Source: UBA5177 sp002413265
GTDB lineage: Bacteria; Chloroflexota; UBA5177
Assembly: GCA_036752825.1 (NCBI GenBank)
Contig: DAIORV010000104.1
Location: 1 to 7,959 of the forward strand
Length of the DNA: 7,959 nucleotides
Direction of reading: 5' to 3'
The notes beneath the pieces are model-generated. The model made no database searches. It saw only the letters and a program-made list of their open reading frames with translations, and was not told where the DNA came from. Positions 1-4,722 of this stretch are shown here, in pieces; position 1 is the first letter of the stretch, and each line of letters opens with the position of its first letter. The position numbers and the translations under genes were made by a program.

Positions 1-41
1 GATGATGGTCACGTCTACCCGCGGCCGACAACGCCAGGTCT

Positions 42-251
42 CTATTCGAGTGAGTCGATCCACTTTTCGAGTCGACGAACTTGGCGAGCTAGCGGTTCCG
101 GGTCGCGGAGATCGTTCGCGAGCAGCGCCGCTCCCTCCATCATGGGGAGGAAGGTCACGGCTAGGTCTGATGAGTCGGATCGGCCCATCTCGTGAAACTG
201 ATTCCCGACCCACTCACTGAGGGAAGAAGAGCTGTGCGGACTGGCGCTCAA
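42..251 (-). CDS. Hypothetical 69-aa protein, TetR C-terminus-like; possible gene remnant
   Basis: A short minus-strand reading frame with a TTG start and an AGGA about 8 bases upstream. Its second half (residues about 30-69) reads like the end of a TetR-family ligand-binding domain: a helix with MMEGAALLANDLRDPEPL, then a final helix RRLEKWIDSL before the stop. No helix-turn-helix N-terminus is present, so as it stands it could not be a full repressor of about 190-200 residues. A different frame starting with ATG at 279-277 gives 21 plausible residues (MELKNQDRDLERQSAQLF and a few more) before a TGA near 216-214. One frameshift near the CTCTTCTTCCC tract would join the two. It lies downstream of the minus-strand tRNA-Leu. 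I infer a decayed or frameshifted gene, but a genuine small protein or a chance ORF is possible. The TetR resemblance is by eye only. Confidence 0.35.
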   Translation of the reverse strand: MSASPHSSSSLSEWVGNQFHEMGRSDSSDLAVTFLPMMEGAALLANDLRDPEPLARQVRRLEKWIDSLE

Positions 252-342
252 GGTCGCGGTCCTGGTTCTTGAGTTCCATACAGAGCGACCGGATGGGCGC
301 AGCCTGACGGCGACAGAAATATGTGCGAGTCCAATGGCCCGG
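252..342. other. Short stretch between the minus-strand tRNA-Leu and the small ORF; no clear gene or terminator
   Basis: Downstream of the minus-strand tRNA 3' end I see no T-rich intrinsic terminator, no further tRNA and no convincing start with a Shine-Dalgarno. The ATG at 279-277 (minus) opens only 21 codons. The tRNA transcript may therefore read into the small minus-strand ORF. Confidence 0.4.
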
Positions 343-427
343 TGGTGGGGACGGAGGGACTCGAACCCTCACGCCAAAAGGCACATGATCCTAAGTCATG
401 CCTGTCTACCAGTTCCAGCACATCCCC
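343..427 (-). tRNA. tRNA-Leu, anticodon UAG, with encoded CCA
   Basis: Read on the minus strand this folds as a class II (long variable arm) tRNA. The acceptor stem is GGGGATG (427-421) with CGTCCCC (353-347), including one T-G wobble. The discriminator is A at 346 and the CCA end is encoded at 345-343. The anticodon stem CATGA/TCATG closes the loop CTTAGGA, putting anticodon TAG at 393-391, which reads CUA and, with wobble, other CUN leucine codons. A D-arm (GCTGGAACTGGTAGACAGGC), an extra arm and a T-arm containing GGGTTCGAGTCCC are all recognisable. Leucine identity is supported by the anticodon, the A73 discriminator and the long variable arm. It is divergent from the second tRNA-Leu. Confidence 0.95.
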
Positions 428-454
428 AGAAACGGGAGCACCGTCATCATTCTC

Positions 455-463
455 AGCATACCA
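455..463 (-). promoter_or_regulatory. Candidate extended -10 promoter for tRNA-Leu(UAG)
   Basis: On the minus strand the sequence TGGTATGCT (463-455) matches an extended -10 element (TGn plus TATGCT). It would start transcription about 20 bases before the mature tRNA 5' end at 427. No good -35 hexamer is visible at 16-18 bases, which fits an extended -10 promoter. It is assigned by position and consensus only. Confidence 0.4.
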
Positions 464-503
464 AATAGGGGTCGCTACCTCGGCTCGATTCAGCCCCCCA
501 GCG

Positions 504-512
504 TGGTACAAT
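504..512 (+). promoter_or_regulatory. Candidate extended -10 promoter for tRNA-Leu(UAA) and the miniprotein
   Basis: TGGTACAAT (504-512) is an extended -10 element with a good TACAAT hexamer (507-512). A start near 519 would leave a leader of about 12 bases before the tRNA at 531. No convincing -35 is seen upstream. The same TGGTAnnnT pattern occurs before the opposite tRNA-Leu and before infC. Confidence 0.5.
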
Positions 513-530
513 CGCCGGACCTTCACGGGG

Positions 531-617
531 GCCGACGTGGCGGAATTGGCAGACGCAGGGGACTTAAAATCCCCTGGCCCTAGGGCCGTGTGGGTTCGAG
601 TCCCACCGTCGGCACCA
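531..617 (+). tRNA. tRNA-Leu, anticodon UAA, with encoded CCA
   Basis: A class II tRNA with a perfectly paired acceptor stem GCCGACG (531-537) / CGTCGGC (607-613). The discriminator is A at 614 and CCA is encoded at 615-617. The anticodon stem GGGGA/TCCCC encloses the loop CTTAAAA, with anticodon TAA at 565-567, which reads UUA (and UUG by wobble). The long variable arm has a GGCCC/GGGCC stem (576-580 with 583-587). The T stem GTGGG/CCCAC (590-594, 602-606) encloses TTCGAGT. The mature tRNA ends only 10 bases before the ATG of the next reading frame, so tRNA and mRNA probably share one transcript and are separated by 3' processing. Confidence 0.96.
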
Positions 618-621
618 GGAG
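617..621 (+). promoter_or_regulatory. Shine-Dalgarno AGGAG overlapping the tRNA CCA end
   Basis: AGGAG starts on the last A of the tRNA's CCA (617) and lies 6 bases before the ATG at 628. Cleavage exactly after CCA would leave an mRNA beginning GGAGC, with a leader of 10 bases, so tRNA 3' processing could affect translation of the miniprotein. Confidence 0.65.
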
Positions 622-627
622 CGAGCC

Positions 628-816
628 ATGTCGGAAGCCGACTTCTTTGACGAGAATTGCGAGAACTGTATACACCTGACCCCGGAAGACCTGTGCGGCA
701 ACAGCCTGTCGCCGTATCATGGCCGTCCAATGGTCTATAGAGATGGAGAAGAGGTCCTGCAAACCGGTTGGTGCGAGTACTGGAAGGCCGCTGCCCAAGC
801 TCCGGAATCGGCGTAG
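628..816 (+). CDS. 62-aa four-cysteine miniprotein, unknown function
   Basis: I do not recognise a named family. The product is small and mildly acidic, with no signal peptide or membrane segment. It has exactly four cysteines: C11 and C14 (a CENC pair), C23 and C49 (in a TGWCEYW motif). That number and spacing suit binding of one zinc ion or an iron-sulfur cluster, which is an inference. The start is well supported: ATG at 628 has AGGAG 6 bases upstream, and composition matches the flanking genes. It is probably co-transcribed with the tRNA-Leu(UAA) immediately upstream and is separated from infC by 95 bases containing a hairpin and a candidate promoter. A role linked to translation or stress is possible from context only. 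The alternative of a chance ORF is unlikely given the Shine-Dalgarno and the cysteine pattern. Confidence 0.75.
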   Translation: MSEADFFDENCENCIHLTPEDLCGNSLSPYHGRPMVYRDGEEVLQTGWCEYWKAAAQAPESA

Positions 817-843
817 GGACTCTGGCCGAATTCGTGTCAAGTA

Positions 844-852
844 TGGTAATCT
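844..852 (+). promoter_or_regulatory. Candidate extended -10 promoter for the infC operon
   Basis: TGGTAATCT (844-852) fits an extended -10 element (TGn plus TAATCT). A start near 859-860 would give an infC leader of about 50 bases. There is no clear -35. It resembles the two candidate tRNA-Leu promoters in this window. Confidence 0.4.
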
Positions 853-862
853 CTGAATAGTC

Positions 863-883
863 GCAGCGACGGCTTGTCGCTGC
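863..883 (+). promoter_or_regulatory. 8-bp hairpin in the infC leader (regulatory hairpin or weak terminator)
   Basis: GCAGCGAC (863-870), loop GGCTT (871-875) and GTCGCTGC (876-883) form a perfect 8-bp stem. The following TTCTCTGTGTTTT is pyrimidine-rich but not a clean T-run. It may end the miniprotein transcript or be part of an infC leader regulated by IF-3 or L20, as is known for infC-rpmI-rplT operons in other bacteria. The pairing is visible, but the role is inference. Confidence 0.5.
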
Positions 884-898
884 TTCTCTGTGTTTTCT

Positions 899-904
899 GG
901 AGGG
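899..904 (+). promoter_or_regulatory. Shine-Dalgarno GGAGGG deciding the ATC start of infC
   Basis: GGAGGG at 899-904 lies 7 bases before the ATC at 912. This is the only strong ribosome binding site in the stretch. It fixes the infC start despite the absence of any ATG, GTG or TTG in frame before 1065. Confidence 0.8.
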
Positions 905-911
905 AAAGCCC

Positions 912-1475
912 ATCTCAACAAAAGATCTGCGTGTTAATAATCAGATTCGGGCCCGAGAGGTCCGCCTGATTGGTCAGAATGCCGAACAGTTAGGAATAGT
1001 CTCGCTCCCGCGCGCGCTTGATATCGCTCGAAACGAAAACCTCGATCTGGTCGAGGTAAGCCCGATGGCTCAGCCCCCGGTCTGCAAAATCCTGGATTAT
1101 GGACGGTACAAGTACGAGCAGACCCGCAAAGAGCGAGAAGCCAAAAAGACCCAGAAGACGCAGACGCTCAAAGAGATGCGCCTCTCGCCCAGAATGAATG
1201 AGCACGATCTTGGCTTCAAGACCAAGCTCATCCAGGACTTTCTCCAGGAGGGCGACAAGGTAAAAGTGACGCTTCGCTTTAGAGGGCGCGAAAATGCCCA
1301 TCCTGAGATCGGACGCACCGTGCTCGACGAGGTGGTCAAACGGCTCGACGGCATGGCTCTGGTCGAGAGGACTCCGTTGCTCGAAGGACGCGCCATGACC
1401 ATGATCCTTAGTCCCGTCCCTCCCAAGGTTCCACCAAAGCCCAAGACGCAGCCGCCCGCGGCCGCGACCCAGTAA
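912..1475 (+). CDS. infC: Translation initiation factor IF-3 (rare ATC start)
   Basis: IF-3 binds the 30S subunit, prevents premature 50S joining and checks the start codon and initiator tRNA. The 187-residue protein shows the whole family layout. The N-domain has RVNNQIRAREVRLI (7-20), LGIVSLPRAL (27-36) and the hallmark LDLVEVSPMAQPPVCKILDY (44-63). A charged linker helix runs about 66-88. The C-domain includes LKEMRLSP (86-93), DKVKVTLRFRGRE (115-127) and LEGRAMTMILSP (158-169). A proline/lysine-rich tail of about 18 residues follows. The start is ATC at 912, because homology runs from there, GGAGGG lies 7 bases upstream, and the frame has no ATG, GTG or TTG between the upstream TAG (858) and 1065. 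infC is known for non-standard starts that IF-3 itself discriminates against, giving autoregulation. Starting at 1065 would remove most of the N-domain. Confidence 0.95.
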   Translation: MSTKDLRVNNQIRAREVRLIGQNAEQLGIVSLPRALDIARNENLDLVEVSPMAQPPVCKILDYGRYKYEQTRKEREAKKTQKTQTLKEMRLSPRMNEHDLGFKTKLIQDFLQEGDKVKVTLRFRGRENAHPEIGRTVLDEVVKRLDGMALVERTPLLEGRAMTMILSPVPPKVPPKPKTQPPAAATQ

Positions 1476-1486
1476 GGACACCTGCG

Positions 1487-1699
1487 TTGCCCAAGATCAA
1501 GACTCACCAGGCGACCGCCAAAAGAATAAAAGTAACCGGAACCGGCAAGATCCTGCGTAGCAAGGGCTTTCAGAACCACAAGAAAGCTGCCAAATCCAAG
1601 AGGTCTCTGCGCAAGATGGACGACATGCTGCCCACGTCCGCGGGCGTAGCGCGTCGCATTCGGAAGCTCGTGCCGGGCCTCAAGGTCAGGAAGGGCTGA
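1487..1699 (+). CDS. rpmI: Large ribosomal subunit protein bL35
   Basis: A 70-residue, very basic protein with the bL35 signature. It opens with MPKIKTHQATAKR, continues with KVTGTGKILRSKGFQNH (16-32), and ends with a lysine/arginine-rich half containing SKRSLRK. Length is close to the family norm of 64-70. bL35 sits in the 50S subunit and is built in early during assembly. The start is TTG at 1487, supported by AAGGA (1474-1478) overlapping the infC stop codon with 8 bases of spacing, and by family alignment to the initiator methionine. It is 11 bases after infC and 4 bases before rplT, the classical IF3-L35-L20 operon. Translational coupling with infC is likely. Confidence 0.95.
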   Translation: MPKIKTHQATAKRIKVTGTGKILRSKGFQNHKKAAKSKRSLRKMDDMLPTSAGVARRIRKLVPGLKVRKG

Positions 1700-1703
1700 G
1701 CTC

Positions 1704-2060
1704 ATGCCGCGTGTAAAGGGCGGACCGCACACCCGCCGTCGACATAAAAAAGTATTGAATCTGGCTGCCGGCCAGCGTGGCTCGCGAAGCCGTCATTTTC
1801 GCTCTGCCAATGAGGCGATGCTTAAGTCCCTCGCGTATGCCTATCGAGACCGCAGGCAGCGCCGCAGGGATATGCGATCTCTGTGGATCGTGCGGATCAA
1901 TGCCGCAGCTCGATCCCATGGCCTTAGCTATAGCCAATTCATGCATCTGCTCCACGAGTCGAATATCGGCCTCGATCGCAAGATGCTGGCAGACCTCGCC
2001 GTGCGCGAGCCGGACGTATTTGAGCAGATCGTGCAAGGGGTCAAGCCCCCGGCCGCATAG
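1704..2060 (+). CDS. rplT: Large ribosomal subunit protein bL20
   Basis: A 118-residue basic protein that matches bL20 along its length. It begins MPRVKGG, followed by the arginine/lysine-rich extended helix that threads into 23S rRNA. The conserved block KSLAYAYRDRRQRRRDMRSL (41-60) leads to WIVRINAAARSHGLSYSQF (61-79), and the C-terminal globular part holds LDRKMLADLAV. bL20 is essential early in 50S assembly and in several bacteria represses its own operon by binding leader or inter-cistronic RNA. The start ATG has GGAAGGG (1689-1695) 8 bases upstream. Its TAG stop shares one base with the GTG start of the next gene, so the methyltransferase is probably translationally coupled. Confidence 0.96.
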   Translation: MPRVKGGPHTRRRHKKVLNLAAGQRGSRSRHFRSANEAMLKSLAYAYRDRRQRRRDMRSLWIVRINAAARSHGLSYSQFMHLLHESNIGLDRKMLADLAVREPDVFEQIVQGVKPPAA

Positions 2061-2869
2061 TGCGGCTTACCAGCACTCAGAATCCGATCGTCAAGTACGT
2101 ACGGTCGCTTGAGCGTGCCACTGTTCGGAAGTCGGAGGGTGCCTACCTCGTAGAAGGCATTCGCCTGACAAATGAAGCGCTCGCCGCTGGCCAGATCGCT
2201 ACTCACCTGCTCTACGACCCTTCCTTACTGGAACGTACGGAGGAGGGTTTGATCCTCTTGAGCCGCCTCACTGACTGGTATGCGCCAAGGTACGAAGTCA
2301 CCGGTCACATTCTCGAAGCCGTGTCCGAAACCGAAACTCCCGCCGGAATCGTGGCAGTCCTGAAACGTCCTCCTGAGCCGGACATCGATCAACTTCGTGG
2401 TGCTCGGTTCGGAGTGGTGCTGGATCGCGTCTCCGACCCCGGCAACGTCGGTACCATTCTGAGAACGGCCGCGGCCGTCGGAGCCGACTACGTCACTGCC
2501 GCTCCTGGGACGGTGGACCTCTACTCTCCCAAATCCGTGCGAGCAGGCATGGGCGCACATTTTCGCCTGGCCGTTTTCTCAGCCGAGTGGAGCCGGCTCA
2601 CTGACGTGCTTCGAGGGGTTACCGTCGTAAGCTGTGATTCGCATGCCAAAAGGTCTATCTACGAGGCGGAGTGGCCTTTTCCGCTGGCCCTGGTTGTCGG
2701 GAGCGAAGCGCACGGGCTGTCGGAGGAGGCCGCCTCAATCTCTAAGGACGCGGTTCGCATTCCCATGGCGCCGGGCGTAGAATCGCTGAACGCCTCAGTT
2801 GCCGCTGGCATAGTGATGTACCAGGCCCTCGGCCGGGGCATTGACAAATCCGACATGCGTTACACATGA
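2060..2869 (+). CDS. SpoU/TrmH-type RNA 2'-O-ribose methyltransferase
   Basis: This is an S-adenosylmethionine-dependent SPOUT-class enzyme that probably methylates a ribose in 23S rRNA. The N-terminal part (about 1-100) resembles the substrate-binding domain of this family, with ITSTQNP-like and YLVEGIRLTNEAL segments. The catalytic trefoil-knot domain shows motif 1 VLDRVSDPGNVGTILRTAAA (120-139) with N129 and R135, then LYSPKSVRAGMGAHFRL (154-170). Motif 2 follows (VVGSEAHGL, 212-220), then motif 3 with LNASVAAGI (243-251) and N244. Length (269) is normal. The GTG start overlaps the rplT TAG by one base, and the family N-terminus aligns there. Its stop overlaps the next ATG as ATGA. The position between rplT and pheS matches other bacteria. 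The exact target nucleotide cannot be told from sequence, so no symbol is given. Confidence 0.92.
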   Translation: MRLTSTQNPIVKYVRSLERATVRKSEGAYLVEGIRLTNEALAAGQIATHLLYDPSLLERTEEGLILLSRLTDWYAPRYEVTGHILEAVSETETPAGIVAVLKRPPEPDIDQLRGARFGVVLDRVSDPGNVGTILRTAAAVGADYVTAAPGTVDLYSPKSVRAGMGAHFRLAVFSAEWSRLTDVLRGVTVVSCDSHAKRSIYEAEWPFPLALVVGSEAHGLSEEAASISKDAVRIPMAPGVESLNASVAAGIVMYQALGRGIDKSDMRYT

Positions 2870-3486
2870 CCGCTTTGCACGTACTAGCAGGTGGCACACC
2901 CGAAGAGGAGAGGATGGAAGACGCCCCAGACGCAGGCGCCCTCACCGTACAGACAGAAGAGCACGGGGATGCGTTCATTGCCGAGGCGGCGAAAACCAAT
3001 CCAGGAGCCTTCGGGGAGCTGTACGAGCGGTACTACATCCGCGTGTACCGGTATGTCTATCACCGTCTGGGCAACCAGACCGACGCCGAGGACGTAACAG
3101 CACTCGTTTTTATGAAGGCTCTCGAAGCGCTCTCCACCTACCAGCCAAGGCGCAATAGTTTTGCGCCGTGGCTGTTTCGCATAACTCGCAATGCAGTGAT
3201 CGACCACTACCGGCGCAGCCGGAAGCAGAGCCCCATCGAGGACGCGGAACACGTGACCAGCGGCGTCGACCCCATGACGTCGGCGCTCAACGACGAGCAG
3301 CGCCAGGAGCTTCGATCTCTGCTCCAACATTTATCACCGGATCAGCGGGACGTCGTGCTCATGCGATATTCCGCCGACCTGACTTTCACTGAAATCGCGT
3401 CTGCGCTTCAGAAAAATGAGCCGGCCATACGGATGCTGCTGCATCGGGGGCTTCGCAAGCTCAAGACGGTGATGGACGATGAATAA
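2866..3486 (+). CDS. ECF-type RNA polymerase sigma factor
   Basis: A group IV (extracytoplasmic function) sigma factor. Region 2 spans about 48-119, with FGELYERYYIRVYRYVYHRL, the acidic DAEDVTALVFMKALE segment that contacts core polymerase, and FAPWLFRITRNAVIDHYRR, which recognises the -10. Region 4 spans about 144-202, with LSPDQRDVVLMRYSADLTFT followed by the helix-turn-helix EIASALQKNEPAIRMLLHRG for the -35. Length fits the class. The ATG at 2866 overlaps the methyltransferase stop as ATGA. An alternative ATG at 2914 has a GAAGAGGAGAGG directly before it, giving a 190-residue product; either could be used and both keep all domains. The gene downstream overlaps by 8 bases and is the likely anti-sigma partner. 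Why an ECF factor sits inside this operon is discussed in the findings. Confidence 0.9.
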   Translation: MTALHVLAGGTPEEERMEDAPDAGALTVQTEEHGDAFIAEAAKTNPGAFGELYERYYIRVYRYVYHRLGNQTDAEDVTALVFMKALEALSTYQPRRNSFAPWLFRITRNAVIDHYRRSRKQSPIEDAEHVTSGVDPMTSALNDEQRQELRSLLQHLSPDQRDVVLMRYSADLTFTEIASALQKNEPAIRMLLHRGLRKLKTVMDDE

Positions 3487-4249
3487 TTTCGACGTCGATC
3501 TGGACGTCCAGTCCGTTGATCAGCGACTCAGGTCTCTGGCTCGAGAGCTTCCGGTCGACTCAGCCCACAAACAGCTGCTTCGAAATCAGCTGCTGCGGCG
3601 TCACGGCGAGCTCCTGACGAAGTCGCATAGCGGCGGACTGCTATCGCGCCTTCAGAGAATGAGACGGTTGACACTGGTGGCCCCTGCCGCCCTCTCTGCT
3701 GCCGTGATTGCCGGCCTCGTCATTGTCGGACTGCAGGTCAGCGGGCAACAGCACGCTCAGCCGGCGGATGCCCAGCGACTTTCCGAAGCGGCAGTGGTCC
3801 GCACGGTGCCCACCATTACCGGCTGGAGGGCCACCGTTACCCGATACCGCTCCAACTCGACCGATGCCAGCGTTGCTCCGTTTTCGTTTCCAAAAAATGT
3901 GTGGTGCTACATCGCGAAGTACAACGGCAAGCCCTATCCGATGCTCTACGTTCGCAACTATGCGAAAGCCGTTCCGACGAAGTGGCAGTGGGCGTTCGTG
4001 CAGCTGCCGGCCGCGCTGGTTGAGAAACGGGCCCAGGTGTTGAGTTCGCGCAAGATGATCGCCGGGACGTCTGCTGTTGGAGTCCGGTTCGCGCTTACCC
4101 ATGGGAGCAGCGTCGATCGCGTCGAGGCCACTGCCTGGGTGGACGTTTCCACTGGCAGGATCCTATCCCTCGAGCGGCAAGTTTTCAAAAACGGCTCTTT
4201 GAGGGAGGACGACTGGGCTCAATATCAGTACAGTGGTCTCAGTCGATGA
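3479..4249 (+). CDS. Single-pass membrane protein, probable anti-sigma factor
   Basis: A 256-residue protein with a cytoplasmic N-terminus (about 1-63) rich in charged helices, one membrane segment at about 64-87, and an external domain (about 100-256). The cytoplasmic part lacks the HxxxCxxC motif of zinc-binding anti-sigma domains, so it is not a ZAS type. The external part has alternating strands and ends AWVDVSTGRILSLERQVFKN before a polar tail. To my eye this recalls LolA/RseB-type sensor folds; that is a tentative fold impression. The start ATG (3479) lies inside the last codons of the sigma gene (8-base overlap), the usual arrangement for a sigma/anti-sigma pair. It would hold the sigma factor at the membrane until an envelope signal releases it. 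The family is unassigned; the anti-sigma role rests on context and topology. Confidence 0.65.
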   Translation: MNNFDVDLDVQSVDQRLRSLARELPVDSAHKQLLRNQLLRRHGELLTKSHSGGLLSRLQRMRRLTLVAPAALSAAVIAGLVIVGLQVSGQQHAQPADAQRLSEAAVVRTVPTITGWRATVTRYRSNSTDASVAPFSFPKNVWCYIAKYNGKPYPMLYVRNYAKAVPTKWQWAFVQLPAALVEKRAQVLSSRKMIAGTSAVGVRFALTHGSSVDRVEATAWVDVSTGRILSLERQVFKNGSLREDDWAQYQYSGLSR

Positions 4250-4704
4250 GACGGAAGACGCTGCTCGCGGCCTTACTCGTGCTGATGGCGCAGACAGTAA
4301 GCGCTACTGTCGCGAACGCTGCGTTGCCGCCGCCGCCCCCCGCACCACCAGACTGCAAGACGTGCGTCGGACCGCCTCCACCGCCAACCCCGCTTCCAAC
4401 CGCCGCACCCACCCTTCTTCCATCGCAGCCATCCATCGATGTACATCTTGCGCCGACCCACGTCTCTCGGGGCCATACCGCGAAAGTCCAGGTGCAAGCT
4501 CCACAGGACGCTACAGTCTCGGTCGCAATCCGTTACAAGGGCACAAAGACCTACCAGGTCTTTCACACAAAAGTGGGATCGTCCGGCACGGCGGTGCAGT
4601 CCTGGAAGATTCCCAAGAACGCTCCGCTGGGCACCGCTCAGGTCAAAGTCTCAGTATCGGGCACCGGGGCGCCGTTTGCCCTCTCCCTAGTCGTTACTCG
4701 CTAG
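4246..4704 (+). CDS. Secreted proline-rich protein with an Ig-like C-terminal domain
   Basis: A 152-residue exported protein of unknown function. Residues 1-26 form a signal peptide: basic MRRK, hydrophobic LLAALLVLMA and a likely cleavage after ANA. A linker of about 38 residues follows with two polyproline runs around CKTC, a CxxC pair that could form a disulfide or anchor a ligand. The last 88 residues (about 64-152) look like a single beta-sandwich, with strands in IDVHLAPTHVSRGHTAKVQV and a closing FALSLVVTR. They resemble the Ig-like domains of many secreted proteins. Its ATG overlaps the stop of the anti-sigma gene as ATGA, so it is probably the third member of the sigma module. It may be a target, sensor partner or envelope effector; that is inference. 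The next gene starts 18 bases later. Confidence 0.8.
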   Translation: MRRKTLLAALLVLMAQTVSATVANAALPPPPPAPPDCKTCVGPPPPPTPLPTAAPTLLPSQPSIDVHLAPTHVSRGHTAKVQVQAPQDATVSVAIRYKGTKTYQVFHTKVGSSGTAVQSWKIPKNAPLGTAQVKVSVSGTGAPFALSLVVTR

Positions 4705-4722
4705 CCGGACTCAAGCCTCAGC

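Noticed and set aside
1..220. 72-codon plus-strand frame at the left edge
   Set aside because: Arginine/serine-rich with no recognisable motif, and opposite to the more protein-like minus-strand frame.
248..913. Long minus-strand open frame (221 codons) across both tRNA-Leu genes and the miniprotein
   Set aside because: It reads through two well-folded tRNA genes and has no recognisable domain. It is a shadow of the plus-strand features.
1065..1475. ATG at 1065 as the infC start
   Set aside because: It would remove most of the conserved N-domain, which is clearly encoded from 912.
4327..4400. CCGCC-type repeats in the secreted-protein gene as a tandem repeat or CRISPR-like element
   Set aside because: They are proline codons of the in-frame linker. 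No regular repeat-spacer structure exists here or elsewhere in the window.
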